From positions 29,182,466 through 29,246,465 of the forward strand of contig OX345636.1 of assembly GCA_947044365.1 (NCBI GenBank): DNA of 64,000 nt, written 5' to 3'. Below are positions 33,734 through 45,584 of this stretch, piece after piece. The DNA comes from Petrosia ficiformis. Lineage: Eukaryota; Porifera; Demospongiae; Haplosclerida; Petrosiidae. A program made the position numbers and the translations under genes. The notes under the pieces are model-generated. The model was not told the origin of the DNA, made no database searches, and saw only the letters and a list, made by a program, of their open reading frames with translations. Each line of letters begins with the position of its first letter. The stretch's first letter is position 1.

Positions 33734-34026
33734 AACAAGAATAATAAAAAACATTTTCAATAAAAATGATAGAAGATGTAGGGATGTCAAAACCCAAAAA
33801 GGATGCGAACAAGGTTAGGTGGGACCGAAAATTAAACAAACCACTTCCATATAAGCCTACATAAGTACTTAAAAGCAAAATAAAAATAGTTGTACTTATG
33901 TACGCTTATATGGAAGTGGTTTGTTTAATTTTCGGTCCCACCTAACCTTGTTCGCATCCTTTTTGGGTTTTGACATCCCTACATCTTGTATCATTTTTAT
34001 TGAAAATGTTTTTTATTATTCTTGTT
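33734..34026. repeat. Near-perfect 135-bp inverted repeat with a 23-base loop
   Basis: Left arm 33734-33868 and right arm 33892-34026 are reverse complements with only two mismatches that I found. The loop is 33869-33891. A transcript would form a long hairpin. A third, diverged partial copy of the arm lies about 280 bases upstream. No coding content. Confidence 0.95.
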
Positions 34027-34059
34027 AGAGATTAGAGTCAATGATTACAATCCTCTAAT

Positions 34060-35355
34060 AATAATGCTCTGGCAAGCTATATACAATTTGTTGCTGAATC
34101 ATCGTTAGCTCTAGTGCACTATGTCAGTGAAGTAGACGAAAATAAAAATGTTTACAGCCGTCTTTGGAGCTTTGGAATACGTTGTTTATGTTATCGAGAG
34201 TGTGGTCTATATGAGGCTAGTGATCTTTTACTTGGTGATCACTTATGTGAAAAGACATATCTATGCCTCATAAAAGAAATCGTAGGTTGAAAGACAATAA
34301 AATGTTGCAAGAAATTGCAAAGAAAAACCCAGACACGGAAAACATATTTGAGGATAATCTCACAGACACCTACTATCCTCAGAGACCAATAAATCTTGAG
34401 GCTCTTTGTCTTGATTTTGTAGCTAATTATGACTGGTATGGTAAGGATGACAGTGGAAATAGGAAGTATAAGAAGTTAACAAAATGTAGACTTCCTAACC
34501 ATAAACTCTTTGATCCCGAAAAAGAATATGAAAGAGAGAATTATTACTACTCTCTGGTACTTCTCTTTGTTCCTTTCAGAGATGAGAGTAATTTACTTCT
34601 TCGAGATGAATCTACCGAAGAAGCTTTTCACCGCCTTTTACCAGGTAATACTCATTGCTCTACATACCATGATAAATGTTAAAAGCTCAATCTAATATTA
34701 AAAAAATCAATGAGGCAAGGCAAGCTGATGGTCTAGCAGAAAATGTAAACAAAGAAGATAATGACCCACAGTTAATGGGCAAAGCTAAAACAGCTATGAA
34801 AGAGGTGGTTGAAATGACACTTTAACTTTAGAAGAAAGAATCACTATGTTGAATGATGATCAGAGGCGTATCTTTAATCAAATCAAGAATCATATGTTTC
34901 ATCAAAAGCAACATGAAGATAATGAATGCCAGTGTGAGCTACGAATGTTTGTCAGTGGAGTAAATGGCACTGGTAAATCATTTCTAATTGAAACAACAAA
35001 AGCCTTAGTAAACAACATTTGGCCATCAAATGATCTAACATGTGCTATAGCCGCACCCACCATTCATAGACTGTTTCAATTACCTATTGAACACGACAGT
35101 AAAACAGCTGGCTATTGGTCACTACCAAAACCTCTCAGAAATGTCACATCGTAATACTTATTACAGATGAAGTTTCTATGATATCTAGTCTGAACTTGGC
35201 ATACATTCATTTAAGACTAGAAGAACTCTTTGGTTGTCATGACTGGTTTGGTTACGAAATATGCTCTTTGTTGGTGATCTTCTTCAACTCCAACCAGTCA
35301 ATGGTAGTCCTGTGTTTGAGAAGATTACAGACAAAACACTATCGTCATTGACATG
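34060..35355 (+). pseudogene. Helitron-type PIF1 helicase remnant
   Basis: Plus-strand pieces in several frames. ALASYIQFVAESSLALVHYV and LLLGDHLCEK come first, then CRLPNHKLFDPEKEYERENY and LLLRDESTEEAFHRLLP, a pre-helicase block typical of Helitron Rep/Hel proteins. Next are the Walker A motif GVNGTGKSFLI (about 34958-34985) and the Walker B-like IITDEVSMISSLNLAYIHLR (about 35155-35210), then after a frameshift MLFVGDLLQLQPV. The Rep nuclease is not present and the frame is lost after the second helicase motifs, so this is a truncated, dead copy. Confidence 0.75.
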
Positions 35356-35362
35356 TCCTTAA

Positions 35363-35711
35363 CCCTTTACCAACTATAATTGAAATAAGCGTTTTCATTA
35401 ATAACCCCAATTTAATTAAGAAATTTTGTGTGGGCGGAGCGCTTAATATCTCAGTCTACTTCCTGGTTGTCAAGGTCAATGTCACTCTCATGAACATAGT
35501 CTTCGTAATCACTACAAGACCCGTCACTTGCAACTTCTTCCATGTATGCTCGTACTGCATCAGCTTCTCTTTCCTGGCAGCATTCTCCAATAGCTCACTG
35601 AATAACAAACTGAAGAAAGAAGGACAGCTGCGCGACAACGCCGATCGGCGTCGTTGACCGCCAGTGAAGGTATTGCGCAATCGCCATTTGGCATTGGTGA
35701 CCGCGAAAGGG
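35363..35711. mobile_element. piggyBac-type MITE (short)
   Basis: A 349-bp element with TTAA on both sides (35359-35362, 35712-35715) and ends CCCTTTACC and, on the other strand, CCCTTTCGCGG. Only the CCCTTT hexamer is shared with the other piggyBac-type elements here. It abuts the end of the Helitron helicase remnant. Confidence 0.6.
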
Positions 35712-35842
35712 TTAACCTTAACTGTAAACAAATTGAAGGGGGGTGGGGGTGGATAGTCAATGGGGGCCCAATCCCTGACCCCCTCCCCTAAATGCAGCCC
35801 TGCACTCGCATACAATGAACATGTGGATAAAACTTTCCTCAC
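35712..35842. other. Purine/pyrimidine-skewed stretch, possible MITE end
   Basis: G-rich (GGGGGGTGGGGG) then C-rich (CCCCCTCCCCTAAATGCAG) sequence, like one end of a GGGGCTGCATTTAGG-type MITE. No partner end was identified. Confidence 0.3.
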
Positions 35843-38519
35843 CTCTAATTCATTTAAAACACATTTGGGTGGTTGTCCCTGGTTCTGTAGTATTGCTGCA
35901 GGAAGCTCAATGTCTTCAATAGGTTCTGTTATGAAACTTTGAAATACCAGGTTTGCATACATTCCTGTTGGCCAAACATTAATAATCATCTGTACTTGTA
36001 TACAAATTGGGCAAAGTCAACTAACCATCTTCACATGAGGATTTGAAAATTGAGGTGGCAAAATTACAATAATAGATTTGTATACTTACCCCTGAGAAAA
36101 CACCTGATCATTACTATCATTCTATCACTGTCACAATAAGACAAAATATACATGAACATATATGTATAAACTTTGCATTTGTTACCTACCTTTATAGCCT
36201 CTATCATTGATTTGACAGAAGCCCTGTTGGGAATAACGTTTCGCTCATAATCACTGATATACTGCAAGCACATAGAAAAGGTATAAATGATAATTAGATG
36301 ATAATCATCAAAATCACAATTGAGTAAATTCAAGTTAAAACCATAACTTCAAAATTAATAGTGGTCATGTTTTGTGATGAATTACCATTAATCATTATTA
36401 ACCTGAGTCCGCCCATAAGCGGAGCTACGGGTTGCTGTAATCACTTTGGTGTCTTAGTGTCTGGTTACAAACTTTTCTGAACAACTCATGCACATGCACA
36501 ATTACATGTACATCTCTTTTAGCAAAAAAATTAATTCTACAAAACAATTTGCACATGAGTCTACACAATAAGTGTTGAAAGATGGTAATTAACATGTACA
36601 TAATTTCACACCTAAAGGCTCATATAATAGAGATGAGATATTTATACCTTCTCAACATCACTGTCACTGCTCCTGGATGATGTCTTCTTTTCTTTCCCTT
36701 TACTGTTTGTACTAGCTTCTTTCCCTTTACTCTTTGTACTTGCCTATGTCAATGAAGACAGCAGTAGTATACTGCACAACAGAAATTACAAATGTGACCA
36801 GCACCTTCTCACTACATCTTTTTGTTTTTTCGCTGTTTTGGCTTTTTGACTTTCTTAAAAGAATTGGAAAGAACTACATTAACTTATATTCCATATTCCA
36901 GATGAACTTACAAATCCTCTACTACCACTTCCTTTTCCTTTTCAGAGAATACCGGTAATTATTTTATTACAAAACAAACAACAAAGAGGAATTAAGGCTG
37001 TTGAACAGCCAGGACAAATGGTTCCTTTTGAAAAACATTCAAAATGAAAAGGATTACAACAACACGGAGCATAAAAAATATCAGGTTTACAAGGGGGAAG
37101 TGATCTTATATATAACGAACATCCACGACATACACACTTATTACTATTATATTTGTTTTGCCTATACTTATTTCTAATTAAACGACGAACAGAACTAATA
37201 GAATTTACATTTAAAATATTTTTTTGTGTACCTTAAGGGGACTTGAAACAAAGTTTAAAAAAACATCACAACCTACAAAATCAGCAAATCTAACTAAAAC
37301 AAACATGTCCTGGTAATTGTCGGGTAAAATATATCGTGTTGGATTACTTAAAAACTCAATAAATGATCCATATCTTATTTCACTAGGTACTTCTGGACGT
37401 TTGTTATATGGTAGTCTTATATGTGTACTTCCTTCCAACCAATTTCCACTGCTCCAAGCAATGAGCAGTGGACACCCTTAAAAATTTAGTTTTAGTCATT
37501 AAATATTGACATAATTGGTTACAGTTATATTTAGAGTTTAGCTGAAATATACAGTAGAGATACTAAAAATTAAAAGAGTAAAGACCTATAATAGTCTCTT
37601 GGGTTTTCTATATGGGGAAGTCAGCAATGGACACCACAGAGTATTCAAAAGGATATATCGTCTATACATGTACAAGTCTCTTTCATTGCCAAAACTTTTC
37701 CATGCTTATAACTTTTCTGGCCAACAAGAATCAGATTGTAATACAAGTACATGTTGGTATTCAAAATATATATATAAGGAACAAAAGGTGATAGCCACCA
37801 TACAATTAGGTATACTTTTTCTTTAACACACAAGGCCCAAAACCAACAGAAGGCTGTTACCAGTCTACAAGCACAAATTAACACCTTTAACCAGGAAAAC
37901 CCAAATCCCACAGATCCATCTCTGTAGGTTAAACCAGTCTTTTAAGTACTTCGTACAAAGGTAGTCTCTCCTCCCAAACATACTAATCATCATTCTACAC
38001 GTTTAAATCTAATCTGGAATGAGGATTTAAATTAAAGATTTTATAACTCACTTTTGTTAAAGATGCATCCCCACACTGACCAGCAGTGTGTAAGGAGGAG
38101 GAGGAGGAGGAGGAGGTACCACTATGGTACTGACCAGCAGTGGGTAAGGAGGAGGAGGAGGAGGAGGAAGTACCACTATGGTACTGACCAGCAGTGGGTA
38201 AGGAGGAGGAAGAGGAGGTACCACTACGGAACTGACCAGTAGTGGGCAAGGAGGAAGAGGGGATGAAGTACCACTACAGGAACTGACCAGCAGTGGGTAA
38301 GGAGGAGGAGGAGGAAGTACCACTACGGAACTGACCAGCAGTAGGCAAGGAGGAGGTATTACCAAGGTACTGACCAGTGGGTAAAGAGGAGAAGGTATCA
38401 CTGCAGTCCTGACCGGCAGTGAGAGATATACATGATGAAAAACTGTATTCACCAACAGTTTCAGAGGAAAACAATGGATAGCGAGGAAAAGAACATGTTG
38501 TATTGCAATTGACCAGCAA
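35843..38519 (-). CDS. Unidentified multi-exon gene with Ser-rich repeats and a RING-like cluster
   Basis: Exon-like blocks follow one another on the minus strand, several with usable splice signals. A Ser-rich tandem repeat (LPTAGQYHSGTSSSSSS, 38440-38066) is first. Then comes GFGFSWLK (about 37900), then PLLIAWSSGNWLEGSTHIRL through VFLNFVSSPLK (about 37490-37240), whose end meets a donor. Next is KCVCRGCSLY ... YAPCCCNPFHFECFSKGTIC, CPGC (37140-37005), a cross-brace Cys/His pattern like a RING or PHD relative. After it come a Ser/Lys block (STKSKGKEASTNSKGKE, about 36750-36660), YISDYERNVIPNRASVKSMI (about 36260-36190) and NVWPTGMYANLVFQSFI (35989-35843). I recognise no family and full splicing is unproven. 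It could be a host gene or another transposon gene. Confidence 0.4.
38066..38440. repeat. Minisatellite, about 40-55-bp units, coding on the minus strand
   Basis: Seven to eight units of GACCAGCAGTGGGTAAGGAG plus a variable GGA run and a GTACCACTA-type tail. Unit length varies with the number of GGA triplets. On the minus strand each unit encodes about SGTSSSSLPTAGQ. One unit (about 38273) has an extra base that introduces a stop. Confidence 0.9.
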
Positions 38520-39244
38520 TTACTTGAAACAACATTGATGATGAAGAAAAGTAATAACGGCAAACAATGAATATGTGGACATATCCACATGACACTCGCC
38601 AACTACAATCTGTGTATATTAATGGGGTTGTCCGGTACTGTCCGGTACTGTCCAATAGCAAATTGGATGAGTGGTGGCAATTCCAAGTAGTATAAAAGTA
38701 TTGTCTAAAATGAAATTAGAAATTTACAATAATATATACTACCATTAATGTTCAATGAATATAAACTGATACCAATATAATTATGAATATCAAAAGTTTG
38801 GAAATATCAGAAATGAGCTACAATTAATTTTTTACCCTGCAATCTTTTAGAGATGGATGATGAGCACACTGACGAGATTAATCTAGAAATCACCATAACA
38901 ACTCACAACTATTGCGCAACTGAACTCGCATGCTGCATGCTTGGCGCTTAAATACTTAATTATGATTGTAGGATGTATTATGCCTGTAAGCGCTGACAGG
39001 CGGAGCTAGATGCTAACACTTATGTAATTATGTAGATTGATCAAAATTCAGAAAAAGAAAAAAATTAAGAAAGTCACTTAAAAAAAAACAAAAGAGCAAA
39101 TCTTAGCATAGGAAGTGACTAAATTAACCAATGCACAAAAACCTACGTAAAAATAACATAACAGAACAATCCAGTGACGGAACTAACCAGTGCACACATA
39201 GAAATAACGAAACTAACCAGTGCACCATATTGCACTTACTGATC
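38520..39244. other. No gene; short tandem decamer
   Basis: TGTCCGGTAC is repeated in tandem at about 38628-38652. The rest is AT-rich with no coding signal. Confidence 0.45.
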
Positions 39245-40351
39245 CGAAAGACTGTTCCGTAACCTTCTACAAGCATCATTTATTGCAGGGCAACAGCGAG
39301 ATTTCCATATGTTAGAATCAAATTTTTCTAAATTAAATTCCCATTGTTCCATTTCAGCCTTTCTTTTCCAAATTCGTTCAAACAAGTGACTTGAGCTCTT
39401 GCATTATTTTTGAGTCAAGCTTTTGAATGATGCGACCCTTTCCACACCATCCAGCCAAAGTTGAAGCTGCCATTATCGCTTTCCCAAAAAACAGATCCCT
39501 GCAAAGTGCTACACAGATCTTTCCTGGACGCAAAATCTCCAACTTCTCACAGAACAAATCAGCAAACTTTTCAGATGGCAGACAGTGGGTTTCCAATGTA
39601 GACCAATCGGTACTGATCCATTGCTTGAATAGAACTTGATCAATCTCATACTTCTCCATCAATTCAACGATTTTTCATACCGATACGATATCGATATCCA
39701 ATTCCTCCTTAAATGGGATTACACATGATTTTCGAGAAGCAGTTGTAGTAGGTTGATAGCTCTGAGATGTTCAACTGCTGGAGCATTAACTTCACGTTTT
39801 GATGGATCATGCATACACAAACACAATGAGTTCCACTACTACCAGCAAGCACACACTGCTTTGGTCTCAGTTCAGCGAACTTGGAAAAACCAATCTTTAA
39901 GTTTTCTTTAAATTGCTGGTACAGTTCATGCAAATTATTTAAAACTAGACGTTTTTGAAGTTGGACTCACTTTTCTTCCTGTCTCACAGTAGTATAGTCC
40001 TTCTTCCCAGGCATAACTCTACTGTTATCATCAGACAGATAGAACTGAGTAACTAAGTCAACTGTTTGTTTGGATAGAACATGGCCCTGTCTGGCATTAG
40101 GAAATGAAAGAATCCCTTTCTTTTGTGTGAGTTTTTTTTGACCTTCGAGCTAAATAATTCGAAACATGAAATTTATCCTCAATCTTCTTCACTGACCAAC
40201 TTTTAGGTAAGACCATCAAGAGTTGTAGTTTCTCACTGGTGTTAGTTAGTGTTTCGAATTTCTCTTTTAACTGCTGAATCATTTCTTTACCATCACTATC
40301 ATTGGTCGGTGCCACCTCAATAAGACCTGTGTGTTCCATTGCCTCAGTCAT
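39245..40351 (-). pseudogene. Uncharacterised transposon-type gene fragment with BEN-like C-terminal piece
   Basis: Minus-strand order: an acidic N-terminal block with QLKEKFETLTNTSEKLQLL and PKSWSVKKIEDKF (40351-40110), then KIGFSKFAELRPKQCVLAG and THCVCVCMIHQNVKLML (about 39920-39780), then FKQWISTDWSTLETH (about 39640-39580). I recall the middle block (GFSKFAxLRPKxCxLAG...HCVCVCxxHQNxKLM) from a repeated family of cnidarian and sponge proteins. Instead of that family's usual continuation, the frame runs into ILRPGKICVALCRDLFFGKA, and after a frame change ERIWKRKAEMEQWEF and CPAINDACRRLRN, which looks like a BEN-domain module. Frames change at least three times, so it is a pseudogene. Confidence 0.5.
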
Positions 40352-40569
40352 CTTTTCTATTTTATGTCAAGAGTAACTTTTTGTACGGCTCATTTTCGTT
40401 TTGGAATACGGAGTTTCACCCATCTCAGCCAAACATACATTGAGTGATGCAACTACATCTTGTTTATCAATTCCGTAAATACTTTTAATTTTTATCAGTA
40501 AAATTTGAGAAAGCCATGTGCTTGCATTATTCATTATGAGAAAGGGACAGAGCCAAACGACCTGGAAAA

Positions 40570-40830
40570 ACTAAAGTGGAGAGAGGCGAGAGACTGATGG
40601 AGCTTGTCGTAATCGAGAGAGACAGAGGAAGATAAGCTGAGCAAAGCTTGAGAAGAGAGATTGATGATTATGCTGGAGAGACAAGAGCTGATTATGAAAG
40701 AGAGGTAAGGTTGGTGAGACAGACAGAGGGAGATAAGAGATGATTAGACAGCTGAGCAAAGAAAAGAGAGAAAAAGAGAGAAAAAGAGAGATTGAAGATT
40801 ATACGGGAGAGACAGATAGAGAGAACAGCT
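40570..40830. repeat. Purine-rich imperfect tandem repeat
   Basis: Units built from GAGAGACAGA, GGAAGATAAG, GCTGAGCAAAG and GAAAAAGAGAG recur about three times. One strand is almost all purine. No terminal structure was found. Confidence 0.75.
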
Positions 40831-41436
40831 ATAGATGGCTGAGCAAAGTGATCTTCCCACTAAAGTATTTAACATCAGGGTTTTTCCTACTTAACTTTAT
40901 TGGTGAAACTTCCATCACTATTCTGTGAGCTGTAGCATTTGCCATCTTCACAGACTTGCACGTGTTCATAATGCATGCGCAGTTGCACACACCCTCGTCT
41001 TACAACCACACCTTTTATTGTGTTCTCTCAGGCTTGCCCCACAATGATTATCATTCTCTAGTAATCTTCTAGGATATTATATTTATAAAAAAATATAGTT
41101 TGTATTACTTCGCCATGTCAGCGAGGGTCCTGTCCCGACGTCGCTCATTTTATCATTGTTTAGCTGCATCATCTCAGACAACCAGCCCCACCAGCCAACA
41201 CAAAAACTGTTACCATACTGGTCAGACCACGCTAGTATTATTCCTGCATGAAACGTTTCATGACGATTGCTTGTTCGGTCTTGGTGTTAAAGCTAGCAAA
41301 ATTGGGAGACTGACTGATCTATGACCTGACTAACAGTGTGACTCCTGTTATATATCTATTTCTGAGTTTTTAGTGATACATAGTTCAGATTATTCTTACA
41401 TGGGGAGTCTTCTTTGATGGTACAAGAACCTCCAGT
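40831..41436. other. No recognisable gene; one arm of a distant inverted repeat
   Basis: About 41090-41150 (CGAGGGTCCTGTCCCGACG and neighbours) matches in reverse complement about 50825-50890. This may be two MITE copies in opposite orientation. Otherwise featureless. Confidence 0.4.
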
Positions 41437-41441
41437 GTCTC

Positions 41442-41689
41442 TGTGATAATTGTATATGTTATTTCATTATTATTATTAATTTCCTGTAAACCTTACAAGT
41501 GTTATGTTATATATAGTTCAGTCATTTTTAATTATAGTTAGTTGTATGGTCAGTTTCTGTTCAGTTAAGTTCTGTTCTGTTCTGTAATTCACTGTTACTG
41601 TTGATCAATAATAGTTCTGAGATTGTGTGATACTGTTCGGGTTGCTGTTCAGTTGTTGTTTACAGTGCAACGCATGTTCGGTCACAACA
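41442..41689 (+). repeat. 5' LTR, copy B
   Basis: 248 bp, starts TGTGATAATT and ends CACAACA. Differs from the 3' LTR at three sites in the last ~50 bases. The short repeat TTCTGTTCTGTTCTG lies in the middle. Confidence 0.95.
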
Positions 41690-41690
41690 T

Positions 41691-41703
41691 TGGCGACGAG
41701 GAT
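41691..41703 (+). other. Primer-binding site, copy B
   Basis: TGGCGACGAGGAT begins two bases after the LTR. It is the exact complement of the last 10 bases of metazoan tRNA-Ser(GCT) plus CCA, as I recall that tRNA. Confidence 0.75.
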
Positions 41704-41710
41704 AAAGTCA

Positions 41711-42399
41711 TGGCAGTCCACGGGAAGATTTCTTACTTTAATTCAAACCAAGAGTCATGGTCCTCCTATACAGAACGATTAGGTTACTACTTTACAGCAA
41801 ATGATGTCCAAGACGATGATAAGAAGAAAGCAATCCTATTAACTGTGTGCGGTCCTGCAACATTTGAACTGCTAAAAAGTTTGCTACAACCGAGCACCAC
41901 AAATGACAAGACTTACTCAGAAATTATAAAAGTACTCAGTGATCACTTCAGTCCTGCTCCTTCAGTGATAATGCAACGTTACAAGTTCAATACCCGTACG
42001 AGGAAAGACAGTGAATCAGTAGCTACTTACGTAGCAGAGCTCAAACGTTTGGGTGAACATTGTCAATTCGGAGACAAGCTACACGAAATGGTTAGGGATC
42101 GTCTCGTATGTGGGGTGAATGATATTCGTATTCAAAACCGCCTATTGCAAGAATCATCGAGTTTAACCTATGAAAAGGCATTTGAGATTTCTCAATCGAT
42201 AGAATTGGCTGCTAAGGATGCTGCAGCTCTTCACAGACAAGTTCCTGTACCTGCATTACCAATACAACAGTTAAAGGCACGTCCAAAACGTTTCACTTTC
42301 ACATGTTATAGATGCGGTGGTAATCACCTTGCAAACTCTTGCAGTTTTCAAAAAGCAGAGTGCAGAGCTTGTGGCAAAATTGGTCACTTGGTCACATAG
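41711..42399 (+). pseudogene. Gag, copy B, truncated by an 8-bp tandem duplication
   Basis: The first ATG after the primer-binding site is 41711. The capsid-like region contains WSSYTERLGYYFTAND and ATYVAELKRLGEHC. The first CCHC knuckle, CYRCGGNHLANSC, is intact. The second starts CRACGKIGH but an 8-bp direct duplication (TTGGTCAC at 42380-42387 and 42388-42395) shifts the frame to a TAG at 42397-42399. Without the duplication the knuckle residues would follow in the other frame. A second frame change lies between about 42450 and 42475 before the protease. Confidence 0.9.
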
Positions 42400-42475
42400 C
42401 CAAAGTTTGTAAAAGCAAACAGCCCTCCAGACAACCACAAGGTGGAACTCAAAACCCACCTCTACATTAACCCCT

Positions 42476-43183
42476 GTACCCTCACCCCCTCCCAAAGGGC
42501 TGGATAATAATTATACCCTGTTTACTCTTCCTGGAAAACCCAAATCTTTAATTATTACAGTTAATGTGAATGGAACTGATATTTCAATGGAGTTGGACAC
42601 GGGAGCATCATTATCAGTTATAAGTGAGCAAACCTTCCAGTCTATTGCAAGTCCAACAGATAAGTTACAACCAACTGATATTACACTTACTACTTACACT
42701 GGTCAAAGTCTCAGTATTCTAGGTACTTATGATGTACAAGTGTGCTACCAGTCCCAAGTACACACCCTGCCATTAGTCGTAGTGCAAGGTCAAGGTCCAA
42801 GCTTATTTGGTAGAAATTGGCTGGAAAAGATCAAACTAGATTGGAACTCAATTCACACCCTTCAGAACATATCAGTATCACCATTATTGGATAAATATGC
42901 ACCTTTATTTGCTGACAAATTGGGATTACTTCGAAGTGCCACTGCTAAGTTATACGTTGACCCTCAAGCTACTCCCAAATATTTCAGAGCTAGACCAGTA
43001 CCATATCGTCTCAAAGAAAAAGTAGAAATCGAACTTGATCGACTACAAAATTTAGGTATCATTTCTCCTGTTCAACACGCTGAGTGGGCTACTCCAATTG
43101 TTCCTATTATGAAAAGAGATGGCAACATACGCCTCTGTGGCGATTATAAAGTTACAGTTAACCAATCCCTCAACTCCAGATAG
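42476..43183 (+). pseudogene. Retropepsin and RT N-terminus, copy B
   Basis: The open frame contains YTLFTLPGKPKS, the protease motif ELDTGASLSVIS (about 42590), GTYDVQVCY and SLFGRNWLEKIKL, which copy A lacks. The RT start includes RARPVPYRLKEK, GIISPVQHAEWATPIV and LCGDYK. The frame ends at 43183 through an indel close to the normal YPLPRLEDIF segment. Confidence 0.9.
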
Positions 43184-45027
43184 TTACCCACTTCCTCGCT
43201 TAGAAGATATTTTTGCTGCATTACAAAAATTAATGGTAAATTGTTTACTAAACTGGACCTAAGTCAAGCATACCAGCAGTTACCCTTAGATGAAGATTCA
43301 AAGAAATTCACAACAAAGGACTATTTCAGTACAACCGTCTACCATTTGGTATTTCCACTGCCCCAAGCATATTTCAAAGACTTATGGAAAACTTGTTGCG
43401 TGACCTACCAAATGTATGTGTCTACATAGATGACATCTTAGTCTCAGGCAAGAATGAAGCAGATCATCTACATAACCTAGAACAAGTCTTAGCACGCCTG
43501 ACATCAGCTGGTATCACCCTAAAGCATTCAAAATGTATTTTTGCCACAACTTCAGTGGAATACCTAGGGCACATAATCGACAGTAATGGACTTCATCGAT
43601 CACCAACAAAAGTACAAGCTATTCAAGAAGCACCCGCTCCTACAAATGTAACGGAACTAAGAGCATTTTTAGGACTTGTTAACTACTACCACAAATTCCT
43701 GCCAAATGTGTCAGATGTTTTGGCTCCTCTTCATTCATTGTTATGTAAAGGTATAAAGTGGACATGGACAGATCCACAACAAACTGCCTTTGATGAAGTT
43801 AAACAACTGTTGCAATCATCTTCACTATTAGTACATTACGACAGTGAGAAACCCCTCTTTTTATATTGTGACGCCTCTCCATACGGAGTTGGAGCCGTTT
43901 TAACTCACAAAATGCCATACAACACAGAAAAACCAATAACTTTTGCCTCTCGTACCCTCTCACTAGCAATCATTTTCGGTGTCAAACGTTTCCACCAATA
44001 TTTATATGGTACTCATTTTACTCTTTATTCAGATCATAAGCCCCTGGAACGTATTTTCAGTGAATCTCATGCAACACCATCTATGGCTTCAGCAAGAATT
44101 CAACGCTGGGCCTTAACATTAGCTGCTTACCAGTACACAATCAAATATAAGCCAGGTAAAAATATGTCAACTGCAGATGCCCTCAGCAGACTTCCACTTA
44201 AACATTCCTTTTCCGATTCTGCAGTTCCAATGCCAGGCGATCTTATTCACCTCCTAAATCATTTAGAAGAGTCCATTGTTACTGCTGCACAAATAAAAGA
44301 TTGGACAGACAAAGATCCTCTCTTATCTCGTGTAAGAAAACTAGTAGAAAATGGATGGAATATTACTGAACCTACACCAGACCTCACTCCTTTTCACAAC
44401 AGGCATACTGAACTTAGTGTTTTAGACGGATGTTTATTGTTAGGTTGTCGAGTCATTATACCCACTGTTGCTCGTAAGACTATTCTAGATCAACTTCACC
44501 AAACTCACCCTGGAATTACGAAAATGAAAATGTTAGCCCGTTCATATGTGTGGTGGCCAGGTATTGATTCTGATATTCAAAGAAAAGTACAACATTGTAC
44601 CACCTGCCAGCTAAACCGTTCTGTTCCATCAAAAGCTCCTCTTCACCTTTGGGAATTCCCACGAAAGCCATGGAGTCGTGTTCACATAGATCACGCAGGC
44701 CCATTTTTAGGTAAATTGTTCCTCGTATTGATTGATGCTCATTCAAAATGGCTTGAAGTGCACATTGTTAACTCAACATCATCGGAAGTTACTATTCATA
44801 AACTACAGCAAATATTTTCAACTCATGGACTTCCAGAGCAACTAGTTTCTGACAATGGTACTGCATTTACCAGTCACGAATTTCAATCATTTATGAAACA
44901 ATGTGGTATACAACATATTCGTACCTCACCTTATCATCCCAGCTCAAATGGCCTTGCCGAAAGAGCTGTCCAAACATTTAAGTCAGCACTAAAGATATTG
45001 GAAGGAAATGTTAGCTCGTTACCGTGA
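43184..45027 (+). pseudogene. RT, RNase H and integrase core, copy B
   Basis: RT resumes after two close frame changes (about 43180 and 43228) with FTKLDLSQAYQQ. A third break near 43315 also removes a few residues after KKFTT. From 43384 a 547-codon frame runs open: RT catalytic YIDDILVSG, EYLGHIIDSNGL, ELRAFLGLVNYYHKFL; RNase H LYCDASPYGVGAVL and LYSDHKPLE, with about 14 residues missing between ASRTLSL and AIIFGVK; linker STADALSRLPL; integrase zinc region HQTHPG...CTTC; core HIDHAGPF, SDNGTAF and GLAERAVQ (D, D, E). The frame ends at 45027, where a 16-base direct repeat (TTAGCTCGTTACCGTG) has been duplicated around a 9-base spacer. Confidence 0.93.
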
Positions 45028-45569
45028 TACAGTTTTTAGCTCGTTACCGTGTAACACCACATTCAACCACTGAAGCATCACCTGCTGAATTACTAATGGG
45101 AAGAAAATTACGAACCACATTAGACCTCATTCATCCTGATATGTCTCGTAAAGTATCCAGTAAACAAACTGATTTTAAGTCTACTAAACCACTACGTCAA
45201 TTCAGTATTGGACAAAAAGTTTTTGCTCGTAATTACAGAGGAACTTCCACTTGGATTCCAGCACAAGTAGTTGAAATAATTGGACCAGTTTCTTACAAAG
45301 TACAGATTGCACCAAATTTAATTTTACGCCGACACATTGATCAATTACGTGTTCGTCACAGTGAAGATAATACTACTGATACTCAACAAGATGTTGATAA
45401 TATTGATAATTGGAACTTTCCAACTGCTACTAATAGTAACACTGTTAATACTCCAACATGCACTACTCAAATCAACCCTACACCTAATCCTGTAATTACA
45501 GTACGTCGTTCTACTAGACCACGTAGACCTGTGGATAAATATGGACCTTTTGTCTCTAATATTTCTTAG
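45024..45569 (+). pseudogene. Integrase C-terminal region, copy B
   Basis: After the duplication the frame continues LARYRVTPHSTTEASPAELL, MGRKLRTTLDLIHP, GQKVFARNY, VGPVSY-like IGPVSYKVQI, and a tail with STRPRRPVDKY. This is the usual GPY/F-type end of gypsy integrase. The stop is 45567-45569, 15 bases before the 3' LTR. The polypurine tract GGTGAGGGAGAG lies at 45573-45584. Confidence 0.9.
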
Positions 45570-45584
45570 CTAGGTGAGGGAGAG

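Noticed and set aside
38054..38242. Arg-rich plus-strand frame
   Set aside because: It is the antisense of GGA-triplet minisatellite units; the minus-strand frame gives a more sensible repeat.
38066..38440. Direct repeats at 38066-38440 as a CRISPR-like array
   Set aside because: The unit length varies and the 'spacers' are GGA runs, so it is a minisatellite.
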